Assembly: GCF_022712095.1 (NCBI RefSeq)
Contig: NZ_JALAHD010000208.1
Span: forward strand, 1-45,085
DNA: 45,085 nucleotides
From: Chryseobacterium sp.
GTDB lineage: Bacteria; Bacteroidota; Bacteroidia; Flavobacteriales; Weeksellaceae
Direction: 5' to 3'
Shown here: positions 29,500-39,516 of the stretch, one piece after another
Layout of the letters: every line of letters begins with the position of its first letter
Position numbering within the stretch: the first letter of the stretch is position 1
Notes under the pieces: generated by a model
Database searches by the model: none
What the model was told of the DNA's origin: nothing
The model's input: only the letters and a program-made list of their open reading frames with translations
Made by a program: the position numbers and the translations under genes

Positions 29500-30576
29500 A
29501 TGAAAAACTTTATTTATTTTCTCTTCTCCGTTTTCATAACCCAATCATGCTATTCTCCAAAAACTAAAGTTGAGAAAGACAAACATCCTGAAATTCCGGA
29601 ATTTCCTGTCTTTTCAGATCAGGCAGTTGCGGTGAAAAAAGTAATGGAACTTCCTATCTCTCAGAAAGTCAATTTATCCTTCCTTATAAAAGATGAGTAT
29701 TTTTTTATTTATAATTTCCCAAGAATGGATTCTTATAAAAATAATATCTGTCAGGTATTTATTATTAAAGATGGCAAGCCCATTATTTCCGAGAAATGGA
29801 ATAATCCCCAAAATATGAACCATCTTGCATTCATAGATGATAAAGGGAATCTCTATGCTGACAACCGGAAATATTTATTTCCCGACTACCGTTATAAAAA
29901 GATACTCCCTTTTTACGATATCAATGTTATTCACAAAAAATATGAGGATTCTCTTCATTTAGGTGAGCCGGAAAAGGATTCTCTGGTACTGAAAAAAATA
30001 AAAAACGAACAAATCACTTTTCAAAAAAATATATTGGGAAAAATCCATCAAATGCTTGTAGTTCCGGATGAGTACTCTCAAGAGAATAAAAATTATGCAG
30101 GATACGGATCTGCTTATCTATGTAATCCTGATCAAAACAATCCTTTCATGCTCTCTTATAATATTTTCAAGAAAATTCAGGATACTACCCCAGAAGAAGG
30201 ATTGAAAAATACCCCTGAAGACATTGATTCTCTGTATGTACAGATCAGTTCGAAAATAAAAATGTCTCTGCCAGAAAATAATTTCACACAGTCACCTAAG
30301 AAAAAGAATATTGATTCCACTTTTTTTAGTATTAAAGACCAGATTGTGTCAGGAAATCAATGGTTCAGTCATGGGAATCATTTTGTAGCTTCCTTCGGAT
30401 ATAATCCGGTCCATACGTATTATTATGATGTACAGTGGAAAGGTAAAACTGTTTTCACGAAAGAAAATCAAACGGAAATAATCATTTTAAACACATTAAA
30501 AACCAGTACAGGAAAATATTTTTTGACAGAAAATATAAAAGAGCAGAAATTTCAGGTTTACTTTTTGAAAGAATGA
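29500..30576 (+). CDS. Hypothetical lipoprotein
   Basis: Signal peptide with Cys after short hydrophobic stretch MKNFIYFLFSVFITQSC. Confidence 0.65.
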   Translation: MKNFIYFLFSVFITQSCYSPKTKVEKDKHPEIPEFPVFSDQAVAVKKVMELPISQKVNLSFLIKDEYFFIYNFPRMDSYKNNICQVFIIKDGKPIISEKWNNPQNMNHLAFIDDKGNLYADNRKYLFPDYRYKKILPFYDINVIHKKYEDSLHLGEPEKDSLVLKKIKNEQITFQKNILGKIHQMLVVPDEYSQENKNYAGYGSAYLCNPDQNNPFMLSYNIFKKIQDTTPEEGLKNTPEDIDSLYVQISSKIKMSLPENNFTQSPKKKNIDSTFFSIKDQIVSGNQWFSHGNHFVASFGYNPVHTYYYDVQWKGKTVFTKENQTEIIILNTLKTSTGKYFLTENIKEQKFQVYFLKE

Positions 30577-30582
30577 AAATTC

Positions 30583-31125
30583 TTATTCGTCTTTTTTAGA
30601 AGGAACTAAAAAGACATCCATCAATCCTTCAGGCAATTGCATTTTGATGAATTTTTCTTCTCTGTTCACCTCCTGAATCCAATCTTTGATAATAGGAACC
30701 ACGATTTGTTTTCCCTGCAGATCCAGAATAAAGTAGTTCTGGGCCGTTTGGTCATTTACCGACTGGATTATTCCACAAGTATTATTTTCATTATCAAAGA
30801 CTGTAAAGCCTATCACTTCGTGATAATAAAATTGTTTTCCGGATAGCTTTGGTAAAGAAGCAAGCGGTAAATAGACATTTTTACCCAAAGACTGATCGAC
30901 TAATGCTTCAGTAGAATTTTTAAAAGAAATATTGAGAGCATCTAGTTTGCTCCATGATGATTTTTCTACAAAAAAAGGAACCAATAATCCGTTGATTTCA
31001 ACGAATATTGATTCCAGTTTATTATAAAGTTCGGGTTGGTCTGTATCCAATTTTAGGATAACATTTCCCGAAAGACCATGTCTGCGTGTGATTTTACCTA
31101 AAAAGTAGCAATCTTCTTTACGCAT
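30583..31125 (-). CDS. rimM: 16S rRNA processing protein RimM
   Basis: DCYFLGKITRRHGLSGNVILKLDTDQPE; directly downstream of rpsP. Confidence 0.95.
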   Translation of the reverse strand: MRKEDCYFLGKITRRHGLSGNVILKLDTDQPELYNKLESIFVEINGLLVPFFVEKSSWSKLDALNISFKNSTEALVDQSLGKNVYLPLASLPKLSGKQFYYHEVIGFTVFDNENNTCGIIQSVNDQTAQNYFILDLQGKQIVVPIIKDWIQEVNREEKFIKMQLPEGLMDVFLVPSKKDE

Positions 31126-31137
31126 AATGGTTGATTC

Positions 31138-31710
31138 TTAAGCTTCTGTATTCTCTTCAGTTTCAGCAGCAGGTGCTTCTCCTTCAGTAGCAGCTTCTGC
31201 AACTTCTTCTTCAGCAGCAGGTGCGTTAGCAGCTTCTTCAGCAGCCTTAGCATCAGCTTCAGCTTTTGCAGCAGCAGTAATTCTAGCTTCATTTACTTTA
31301 GCTTCAGCTTCTAATGCAGCTTTTTTAGCATCAGCCTGAGCTTTAGATAATCCATCAACTTTACCTTGTACTTTTGCTTCTTTAGCTTCTAACCAAGCAT
31401 TGAATCTTTTTTCAGCTTCAGCTTCATCAAAAGCTCCTTTAGCAACACCACCTTGTAAGTGTTTTTTGTAAAGGGCACCTTTATAAGAAAGGATAGCTCT
31501 TGCAGTATCAGTTGGCTGAGCTCCGTTGTTTAACCATTGTACAGCAGAATCAACATTTAATTCAATTGTAGCAGGGTTAGTAATAGGATTATAAACTCCT
31601 AGCTTTTCAATGAATTTACCATCTCTTCTAGCTCTGGAATCTGCAACCACAATGTGATAGAAAGGTTTTCCTTTTTTACCGTGTCTTTGTAATCTGATTT
31701 TTACTGACAT
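31138..31710 (-). CDS. rpsP: 30S ribosomal protein S16 with long Ala/Glu-rich C-terminal extension
   Basis: [42 protein letters not shown]. Confidence 0.97.
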   Translation of the reverse strand: MSVKIRLQRHGKKGKPFYHIVVADSRARRDGKFIEKLGVYNPITNPATIELNVDSAVQWLNNGAQPTDTARAILSYKGALYKKHLQGGVAKGAFDEAEAEKRFNAWLEAKEAKVQGKVDGLSKAQADAKKAALEAEAKVNEARITAAAKAEADAKAAEEAANAPAAEEEVAEAATEGEAPAAETEENTEA

Positions 31711-31868
31711 AATGTTTGAATTTTTAGGGAACTCGTCCCGGTTAAATATTTAAGTGTGCAAAGATAGATAAAAAATTCTATTTAACCATCTAAAAAGTAT
31801 AACAATTTAACAATAATAATGTCTCGCCTATTCAGATTAATTATCTGGTCGTTTGGAAATATGATTAA

Positions 31869-32381
31869 TTAATCAATTCTCCCCATATAAAACAATCCCA
31901 AACATTTTTGATTTTCTTCAATAGTAAGAGATTCTTTCAGGTAATCCACAATCTGAGGTGAACTCCAGTAACAGCCTATATTATTTGCTGTACAGGTAAG
32001 GTACATATTCTGAACGCCCATGGAAACGGCCGCAATTTCTTCCCATTCCGGAACCATTCCGCTAAAATTAACCACTATGGAAATTACAGCATCTGCGTTA
32101 TTAATCTTAAATCCGATATCCTGATATTTTTTTTCAAGAAAAACCGATTCAGGCTGTGTTGATTTATAGATAGCCTGCATTTCCAAAGCCAACTTGTTCT
32201 TCTCTTCACCTTTAAATATTTTAAAACGCCATGGTTTTGTACGTTTATGGTTAGGAGCCAGGACCGCTGAATGTAAAACCTCATCAATGATACGCTGAGG
32301 AATCTCATGATCTGTATAATCTTTTGGAAAGATACTTCTCCTTTTTTCTATAATTTCTTTTAAATTTTCTGCTTGATTCAT
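31869..32381 (-). CDS. Nitroreductase family protein
   Basis: IIEKRRSIFPKDYTDHEIPQRIIDEVLHSAVLAPNHKRTKPWRFKIF. Confidence 0.9.
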   Translation of the reverse strand: MNQAENLKEIIEKRRSIFPKDYTDHEIPQRIIDEVLHSAVLAPNHKRTKPWRFKIFKGEEKNKLALEMQAIYKSTQPESVFLEKKYQDIGFKINNADAVISIVVNFSGMVPEWEEIAAVSMGVQNMYLTCTANNIGCYWSSPQIVDYLKESLTIEENQKCLGLFYMGRID

Positions 32382-32449
32382 GAAAGCAAAATTACAATAT
32401 GTAAATTAATACATTGTAAGAAAGATTATTTTTTTATTAAAGCCATTAT

Positions 32450-32899
32450 TTATAAAACCTCAACAATCTGCTGATGGATATTATTGAGAGTAAAGTCATC
32501 CCCGGTTTTCATTCCCATCATCTTTTTAGCCATTGGGCTTTCAGAAGAAATAGCATAGAAACGGTCTCCTTCATAGAAAAATTCCCCCAGAGAAACTGAA
32601 ATATAAAACCTAGCCTTATTGGTTATTACCAAAGACCCTAACTGAACATTCTGTGTAGAAACAGGCAATACTTTCGCCATATTCCGGTGGAGATCATTCA
32701 AAGAACCCAGCTGTCTCTGCATCTGGTAGATCTCTTCCTGCATTTCTTCACGCATACTGTCATATTTAGGTGTCTTTTTAATATCTCTGCTTGCTTCCAA
32801 CGTAAATTCGATAAAGTTTTTAAGCTTTCCGATTTTTTCAGCAATAACGGTTTTTACATAATTTCTTATGTCGTTTTTTACATATGCTGTCTTCTCCAT
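32450..32899 (-). CDS. GreA/GreB C-terminal-like domain protein
   Basis: VQLGSLVITNKARFYISVSLGEF...FYAISSESPMAKKMMGMKTGDDF resembles the GreA/B FKBP-like domain. Confidence 0.6.
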   Translation of the reverse strand: MEKTAYVKNDIRNYVKTVIAEKIGKLKNFIEFTLEASRDIKKTPKYDSMREEMQEEIYQMQRQLGSLNDLHRNMAKVLPVSTQNVQLGSLVITNKARFYISVSLGEFFYEGDRFYAISSESPMAKKMMGMKTGDDFTLNNIHQQIVEVL

Positions 32900-33034
32900 A
32901 CATCTAATCTTTATATAAAGGTAATATTTTTAAAACAAAAATCTTGCAAAACTCTACCGTTGACAGCCAAATCCTGCCACAATAACTATAAAATAAACTA
33001 TATCGCATTATTATTTATTTAAAAACAACAATTC

Positions 33035-33669
33035 ATGAAAAAAGAAATCATGGAGAGAATAAAAGAACTGGGAGGTGGCTATAGAAAATTCAAAAGGAGA
33101 TTCTTTACAGGATACTCTACTGTCCATTACATTTCCTACTGTCCTTTATCCTAAAATGGAAGAAGATGTTTTTTGGGAACATGAAGATGATGACGAACCC
33201 ATTTATGGGATAGAGGATTTTATCCAAGAAAATAAGGATCTTGCTACAACCGATCAACAGACATTATTTAATAAAATAGAAGAAAAATATTTCCAGATAA
33301 CAGAAGAAGGATATGGTCAAATGTTTTGGATAGCTGAACCTTTCACTCCATTTAAAGAAGGCTCTACTGATTTCGAAGACATGGAATTCTATCTTTATGG
33401 ATGACGATGTGGATTTAACAGAAGTTATAAAGCTTACCAATGATAAGAAACCTGATTTCATTTTGTTATTTCACAGCTATGGATTTCCGGATCATTATTT
33501 CATATGCCTGAGTGATCCGAATCAGGAAAATCCGACAATTTTTGGTACAGATCATGAAGTATATTTCAGAGAAATTACCCATGAGGTAAATCTAGAAGAT
33601 TTTTTCAATAATTTCATGACTAAAGATGAACTTTTTGAATTGATAAAAAAAAGAATTCAAACATTATAA
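33035..33669 (+). pseudogene. SMI1/KNR4-like (imm-type) gene disrupted by two frameshifts
   Basis: MKKEIMERIKELGG (33035 frame), AIENSKGDSLQDTLL...EDMEFYL (33075 frame) and MDDDVDLTEVIKLTNDKKPDF... (33397 frame) form one continuous protein if joined. Confidence 0.6.
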
Positions 33670-33673
33670 AATG

Positions 33674-33700
33674 AAAGAGCATTATTAATTAATGCTCTTT
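33674..33700. terminator. Bidirectional terminator
   Basis: AAAGAGCATTA-TTAAT-TAATGCTCTTT. Confidence 0.8.
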
Positions 33701-33712
33701 TCATCAAGATTA

Positions 33713-34240
33713 TTATTCACTTACTTTCTTTAAATCCGCCAGACCCTGATCAAACATTTTTCCCATCTGGCCGTCCATCATAGGCTTCATTAGCTTCATC
33801 ATGGTATTAAGTTCGTTATCCATACTCCACGTAACTTTTGTACCGTTTCCTTCCGGAGTTAGCATCATATTGATCGTTGCCTCTCCTTCGTAAGGTTTAA
33901 TAAAATGAATTTCACTTGTGACTTTTTCACCGGGAACAATAGCTGTAATTTTTTGCTCACCCTCTCCTACCTCCTTATTTCCAATCCAATGATAAGAATC
34001 TCCTACCTGATCTCCCGCACCCTTATAAGTAATGACGATATTTTTATCAGCTTTTGAAAAGGGATTCCATACATTAAATGCCTGTAAAGAACCCACATTC
34101 TGCCAGACTTTTTCTTTGGGTCCATTAATCACTACAGATCTTTCAAAATGATATTTTTTACTAAAAAAGAGTATAGCTACAACAGCATACGCAACGATAA
34201 GAAGGATAACGATTCCTATAATTTTCAAAAATGTTTTCAT
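33713..34240 (-). CDS. SRPBCC family protein
   Basis: N-terminal TM then FERSVVINGPKEKVWQNVGSLQAFNVWNPF. Confidence 0.88.
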   Translation of the reverse strand: MKTFLKIIGIVILLIVAYAVVAILFFSKKYHFERSVVINGPKEKVWQNVGSLQAFNVWNPFSKADKNIVITYKGAGDQVGDSYHWIGNKEVGEGEQKITAIVPGEKVTSEIHFIKPYEGEATINMMLTPEGNGTKVTWSMDNELNTMMKLMKPMMDGQMGKMFDQGLADLKKVSE

Positions 34241-34416
34241 AGTTTTTTGTTTTGAATGTTGAAATCAAAAATAATAATTTCATCAACACCATTACTTCCC
34301 TTATGACAAGATTATTTTAACAATAGGGCATTTTTGTCATAAAAGCCCATATAGGCACCATTTTTGAATGGTAAATACTTTCTAAATATTTAAATTTCAC
34401 ATTATAAAAGTTCAAT

Positions 34417-36429
34417 ATGACTAGCTTAACAGAAAATTTCAATACCCCATATCATTCAGCGCCATTCAGCAGTATAAAAAATGAAGATTATCTTCCTGCT
34501 TTTAAAAAACTGATCCAGGAATCCGAGGAAGAGATCAATACGATTATCAACAATACGGAAGATCCTAATTTTGAAAATGTAATTGAAGCTTTAGCTTACT
34601 CAGGAGAAAAGCTTGATGTAGTTTCCAATATATTTTTCAATCTTAATTCTGCAGAAACGAGTGACGAACTTCAAAAGATTGCTCAGGAGGTTTCTCCTAT
34701 ACTGACAGAATATTCTTCAAAAATTTCTCAAAATGAAGCTTTATTTGACAAAATCAAAAAAGTGTATGATAAAAGGGAAGAATATCATCTGAATGAAGAG
34801 CAAAAAATGTTACTGGAAGAAACATACAAAGGTTTCGTAAGAAGCGGTGCCCTACTGAATGAAAATGATAAAGAGAAGCTAAAGAAAATCAATATGGATC
34901 TTTCTTTAAAGTCTTTGCAGTTCGGACAGAACGCTTTGGCATCCACTAACGCTTACTTTAAGCATATTACCAATAAAACGGATCTGGCAGGAATTCCCGA
35001 GCCTATTATTGAACAATATGCAGAAGAAGCCAAGGAAAGAGATCTTAACGGATGGGTAATCACATTGCAATATCCAAGCTATGTTCCTTTTATGACGTAT
35101 GCTGAAAACCGTGAATTGAGAAAAGAACTGGCTTTAGCCAACGGGAAAAAATCTTTTGACGGAGGGGAATACGACAACCAAGATTTGATTAAAGAGATTA
35201 TCCTGCTAAAACAACAAAAAGCTGAACTTTTAGGATATAAAAACTATGCAGATTATGTTCTTGAGGAAAGAATGGCAAAATCCCCTTCTAAAGTCCTTGA
35301 TTTCCTGAATGAACTTCTTACAAAAGCCAAACCTTATGCCGATAAGGAAATCGAAGAATTAAAAGCATTGGCAAAAGCTGACGGTATTGATGAGATGCAA
35401 AGCTATGACCATGCTTTTTATGCTGAAAAACTTCGTAAAGAGAAATTTGATCTGAATGATGAAGAATTAAAACCTTATTTCCCGCTTAATCAGGTACAGG
35501 ATGCCGTTTTCGGATTAGCACAAAAGCTTTTCGGGTTAACATTTGAAGAAAGAAATGACATCCCGAAATACCATGAAGAGGTAAAAACATATGAAGTAAA
35601 AGAAAACGGTGAGTATAAAGCTTTGCTGTATGTGGATTATTTCCCGAGAAAAGGGAAAAGAGCCGGAGCATGGATGACCAGCTATAAAAGCCAATATAAA
35701 AAAGGGGATGAAAATTCAAGACCTCATATTTCTATTGTCTGTAATTTCAACAAGCCCACTAAAGATACTCCAAGTCTGTTAACTTTCCAGGAAGTGACTA
35801 CACTATTCCACGAATTCGGACATGCATTACACGGAATGTTAGCCAACACACAATATCCTAACCTGTCCGGAACTTCTGTGAAATGGGATTTTGTTGAGCT
35901 ACCTTCTCAATTCCTTGAAAACTTCTGCTACGAACCTGAATTCTTGAAAACCTTTGCAAAACATTATCAGACCGGTGAAGTTCTTCCTGATGATAAAATC
36001 AAAAAAATTGAGCAATCTAAAAATTTCATGGAAGGATATCAGACATTGAGACAATTAGGTTTTGGATTACTGGATATGAAATATCACACTCAGGTAAGTG
36101 ATGTAAAAGACATCAAAACTTTTGAAGATGAACAGACTAAAGCGACACAGCTTTATCCTGTAAATCCAGAAACAGCCATGAGCCCTAGTTTCTCCCATAT
36201 TTTTCAGGGTGGGTATTCTGCAGGATATTATTCTTATAAATGGGCAGAAGTATTGGATGCAGATGCTTTCCAGTATTTTAAAGAAAATGGTATTTTCAAT
36301 CCTGAAATTGCAGCCAAATACAAAGTTCTTCTTTCTTCCGGCGGTACAAAAGATCCTATGGAATTATATAAAAATTTCAGAGGAAGTGAACCTAAAGTAG
36401 AAAGCTTACTAAAAAGAGCTTTTGGATAA
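34417..36429 (+). CDS. M3 family metallopeptidase (peptidyl-dipeptidase Dcp-like)
   Basis: HEFGHALHGML zinc motif; 670 aa; overall M3 architecture. Confidence 0.95.
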   Translation: MTSLTENFNTPYHSAPFSSIKNEDYLPAFKKLIQESEEEINTIINNTEDPNFENVIEALAYSGEKLDVVSNIFFNLNSAETSDELQKIAQEVSPILTEYSSKISQNEALFDKIKKVYDKREEYHLNEEQKMLLEETYKGFVRSGALLNENDKEKLKKINMDLSLKSLQFGQNALASTNAYFKHITNKTDLAGIPEPIIEQYAEEAKERDLNGWVITLQYPSYVPFMTYAENRELRKELALANGKKSFDGGEYDNQDLIKEIILLKQQKAELLGYKNYADYVLEERMAKSPSKVLDFLNELLTKAKPYADKEIEELKALAKADGIDEMQSYDHAFYAEKLRKEKFDLNDEELKPYFPLNQVQDAVFGLAQKLFGLTFEERNDIPKYHEEVKTYEVKENGEYKALLYVDYFPRKGKRAGAWMTSYKSQYKKGDENSRPHISIVCNFNKPTKDTPSLLTFQEVTTLFHEFGHALHGMLANTQYPNLSGTSVKWDFVELPSQFLENFCYEPEFLKTFAKHYQTGEVLPDDKIKKIEQSKNFMEGYQTLRQLGFGLLDMKYHTQVSDVKDIKTFEDEQTKATQLYPVNPETAMSPSFSHIFQGGYSAGYYSYKWAEVLDADAFQYFKENGIFNPEIAAKYKVLLSSGGTKDPMELYKNFRGSEPKVESLLKRAFG

Positions 36430-36439
36430 AACTTATAAA

Positions 36440-36473
36440 AAGGAGCTTTTGAAAATTCGGGGCTTCTTTTTTT
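36440..36473 (+). terminator. Intrinsic terminator after the M3 peptidase gene
   Basis: AAAAAGGAGC...GCTTCTTTTTTT. Confidence 0.65.
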
Positions 36474-36488
36474 ATAAAGATTTAATTC

Positions 36489-37175
36489 ATGGATAAAGTA
36501 ATGAATGCCGAATTACTGATTACAAAAGAAGGAAATTTTAATTTCAATAATAATTCTATCATAGTTGATCCAAAAACAATCACTCCGGAAGAATGTGAAA
36601 AACTATTATCGGACTGGAAAAGGGGAAAAAGTCAGGGTTTAAATAATGGTTATATCTGGCAAGATTATACAATCTGTTTCGAGAATGAAAATGGTATTTT
36701 ATCTTTTTGCTTCTATGAAAAAAAACTGGAATGTGTTTCTATCAATGTTTCTTTAAAGGATATAAAACTCATTGACGGATGGCCAACAGAAGAAAGCTCC
36801 AGAAAAGAAATATCTTTTATAAAAAAAGCCTTTAAGAAACAATTTAACGGGCAATTACAATACGGGAAACCTTTCCATATTTTTGATAAAAAGGGATTCT
36901 CTGCTTCCTGTGGTATTTCCTATAATGAATATATTCAAAAACCATTTTTCACTGTTGAACTTAAAAAGAAAGTAGATTCCAAAACCCATTTTATCAATAT
37001 TACTGCCAATGGCAGGTCTTTCTATACAAGTCAGGGCATTTTAAATCATCATAATTTATTAATCAGTGATCTTACAGGAGAAAATATTACTTATGACACT
37101 CATGAATCTGCCAGAAATAAGGCAGATGAAATTATCTCAGAATATACATTAAAAGGTTTTGACATCCTGAATTAA
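36489..37175 (+). CDS. Hypothetical protein
   Basis: Complete 228-aa ORF; no family recognised. Confidence 0.55.
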   Translation: MDKVMNAELLITKEGNFNFNNNSIIVDPKTITPEECEKLLSDWKRGKSQGLNNGYIWQDYTICFENENGILSFCFYEKKLECVSINVSLKDIKLIDGWPTEESSRKEISFIKKAFKKQFNGQLQYGKPFHIFDKKGFSASCGISYNEYIQKPFFTVELKKKVDSKTHFINITANGRSFYTSQGILNHHNLLISDLTGENITYDTHESARNKADEIISEYTLKGFDILN

Positions 37176-37230
37176 AAAGAAACAAATACAATTATTTTTT
37201 ATTGTTTATTTTTATAAAAAATATCTCTAT

Positions 37231-37815
37231 ATGAACACCGAACTGAAAAACAAAATCTTAAAATTATATGAAGGATTTAAAGAAGAAGACAATATCAAAG
37301 AAAACAGATTAGATCGCTGGAGAAACCTAGAGCCCGAATCTGCAGAATTCATCTCTATCCTCATCCGGAGCCAGCAAAGTAAAAATGTTCTTGAAATCGG
37401 AACTTCTAATGGCTTCTCCACTTTATGGCTTTCCGATGCTGTTAAAAGTACAGGCGGCAAACTTATTTCTGTAGAAATTGAGGAATCCAGAACTTTATTG
37501 GCTAAAAACAACCTTACCGAATTCGGTCTTATGAATAATGTGGAACTCATTACGGCAGATGCTAAAGATTATCTGGCAAAAACAGCTCCTGTTTTTGATA
37601 CTATTTTCTTAGATGCTGAGAGAAAATACTATACAGAATACTGGCCGGAACTTAAAAGGTTATTAAGTAAAGACGGTGCTCTGCTCATAGTTGACAATGT
37701 CATTTCCCATCAACATCAGGTGGAAGATTTCCAAAATTTAATCATTGAAGATACTGGTTTTACTTCTACTGTAGTAAATGTAGGAAAAGGAATTTTATTG
37801 GTAACCAAAAATTAA
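37231..37815 (+). CDS. O-methyltransferase (SAM-dependent)
   Basis: NVLEIGTSNGFSTLWLSDAVKSTGGKLISVEIE...FDTIFLDAERKYYTEYWPEL. Confidence 0.9.
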   Translation: MNTELKNKILKLYEGFKEEDNIKENRLDRWRNLEPESAEFISILIRSQQSKNVLEIGTSNGFSTLWLSDAVKSTGGKLISVEIEESRTLLAKNNLTEFGLMNNVELITADAKDYLAKTAPVFDTIFLDAERKYYTEYWPELKRLLSKDGALLIVDNVISHQHQVEDFQNLIIEDTGFTSTVVNVGKGILLVTKN

Positions 37816-37842
37816 TTTTTTGCTCTTTAAAAATTCACAATC

Positions 37843-38043
37843 ATGTTATTAGCCATATTAGTCCCCTTTCTCTCGTTTATCATACGGGGGAAAATCCTGA
37901 CCGGAATTATTTGTTTTATTTTACAAATTACATTAATCGGCTGGCTTCCTGCTGCAATATGGGCTGCCCTATCCTTAAACAATGAAAGAGCCAATAAACG
38001 GAATGATAAGTTAATAAAAGCGATCAGGGAAAATAAAAATTAA
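37843..38043 (+). CDS. YqaE/Pmp3-family membrane protein
   Basis: 66 aa, two TM segments, ...GWLPAAIWAALSLNNE. Confidence 0.75.
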   Translation: MLLAILVPFLSFIIRGKILTGIICFILQITLIGWLPAAIWAALSLNNERANKRNDKLIKAIRENKN

Positions 38044-38061
38044 GATTTTAGAGGTTATTTA

Positions 38062-38093
38062 TTTGCATGTTTTATTTATCCTTATTACATTTG
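38062..38093 (+). promoter_or_regulatory. Bacteroidetes-type promoter (-33 TTTG, -7 TACATTTG)
   Basis: TTTG at 38062-38065, 20-nt spacer, TACATTTG at 38086-38093. Confidence 0.7.
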
Positions 38094-38124
38094 CATAACC
38101 AGTTATATAATTAATTTTATAATA

Positions 38125-39081
38125 ATGAATATATTTGACAAAACCGGAAAAATGGCGTTAGGAAGCCGCCTTAGAGTTTTAACCACTAAAATGACTGAAG
38201 ATGCAGCACAAATATATGATCTGTATGATAATTTTAATTTTTCTCCAAAATGGTTTCTTGCCTTCTTTATTTTAGCCGAGGAAGGAGAAAAAACAATTAC
38301 AGAATTAGCGGAAGAAATCGGACATTCCCAGCCTTCAGTTACTAAAATTATAAAAGAAATGACTAAAGCAGGGCTTGTTCAGAATCTTGCTTCAGAGGAT
38401 AAAAGAAGAAACTTGGTTGGGCTCACAGAAAAAGGCAATGAAATCTCAAAGAGGATCAAAGTTCAATGCAAAGATATTGATACAGCTGTAGAAAAACTAT
38501 TGGAAGAAGCCACTCATAATTTATGGGAAGCCGTAGAAGAATGGGAGCTGTTGTTAGAGCAGAAGTCATTGTTCAAAAGAGTTCAAACCGAAAAAAAACT
38601 GAGAGAAAGTAAAGATGTAAAAATCATTGAATATCAGCCTCAATATCAGGAAGCTTTTAAAGAATTGAATAAAGAATGGATTTCCAACTATTTTAAAATG
38701 GAAGAAGCCGATTATAAAGCTTTAGATCATCCCAAAGAATATATTCTGGATAAAGGCGGCAAAATCCTCATCGCCCTCTACAACGATGAACCTATAGGCG
38801 TTTGCGCCCTCATCAGAATGAATGATCCCGATTATGATTACGAAATGGCAAAAATGGCTGTTTCTCCTAAGGCTCAGGGCAAGAACGTAGGATGGCTTCT
38901 TGGGCAGGCGATCATTAATAAAGCAAAAGAATTAGGAGCTTCTAAACTTTTTCTGGAAAGTAACACAATCCTGGAACCGGCTATTAATCTTTATTATAAA
39001 ATGGGATTCCAAAAGATTTTTGGACGCACTTCCCCATATGAACGCTGTAACATACAAATGGAGTTAGACCTCAATAAATAA
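38125..39081 (+). CDS. MarR-family HTH / GNAT N-acetyltransferase fusion
   Basis: N-terminal MarR (ITELAEEIGHSQPSVTKIIKEM), C-terminal GNAT (MAVSPKAQGKNVGWLLGQAIINKAKELGASKLFLESN). Confidence 0.92.
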   Translation: MNIFDKTGKMALGSRLRVLTTKMTEDAAQIYDLYDNFNFSPKWFLAFFILAEEGEKTITELAEEIGHSQPSVTKIIKEMTKAGLVQNLASEDKRRNLVGLTEKGNEISKRIKVQCKDIDTAVEKLLEEATHNLWEAVEEWELLLEQKSLFKRVQTEKKLRESKDVKIIEYQPQYQEAFKELNKEWISNYFKMEEADYKALDHPKEYILDKGGKILIALYNDEPIGVCALIRMNDPDYDYEMAKMAVSPKAQGKNVGWLLGQAIINKAKELGASKLFLESNTILEPAINLYYKMGFQKIFGRTSPYERCNIQMELDLNK

Positions 39082-39093
39082 AATCACACTATC

Positions 39094-39495
39094 ATGTACG
39101 AAAGAATACAACAAAGTTTCGAAAAGCAAGGGTTAATGAAAACCCTGAACGCAAGATTAGAAGAGGTAAAGGAGGGAGAAGTTAAAATCAGTTGTTTATT
39201 TTCTGAAGGTCTGACCCAGCAACATGGATTTTTCCATGCAGGTGTAACCACCAGTATTGCAGACAGTGCCTGTGGATATGCTGCATTGACTATGATGCCG
39301 GAAGAAACTGAGGTATTAAGTGTAGAATTTAAAATTAATCTATTAAAACCAGCTCATACTGACCGACTGGTTGCTGTAGGAAAAGTTTTACAATCAGGAA
39401 AAAGACTAACCATCACCGAAGGGTATGTTTATGATGCTTCAGAAGAAAAGCTGATTGCCAAAATGACCGCTACTATGATTGCCGTGCAGAAATAA
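39094..39495 (+). CDS. PaaI-family thioesterase
   Basis: QQHGFFHAGVTTSIADSACGYAAL hotdog signature. Confidence 0.9.
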   Translation: MYERIQQSFEKQGLMKTLNARLEEVKEGEVKISCLFSEGLTQQHGFFHAGVTTSIADSACGYAALTMMPEETEVLSVEFKINLLKPAHTDRLVAVGKVLQSGKRLTITEGYVYDASEEKLIAKMTATMIAVQK

Positions 39496-39496
39496 A

Positions 39497-39516
39497 AAGA
39501 GGCTTTTAAGCCTCTT
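39497..39516. terminator. Terminator-like hairpin between convergent genes
   Basis: AAGAGGC-TTTTAA-GCCTCTT. Confidence 0.55.

Noticed and set aside
31098-31292. Leu/Lys-rich 64-aa minus-strand ORF
   Set aside because: Frame-shifted reading of the Ala/Glu-rich rpsP tail.
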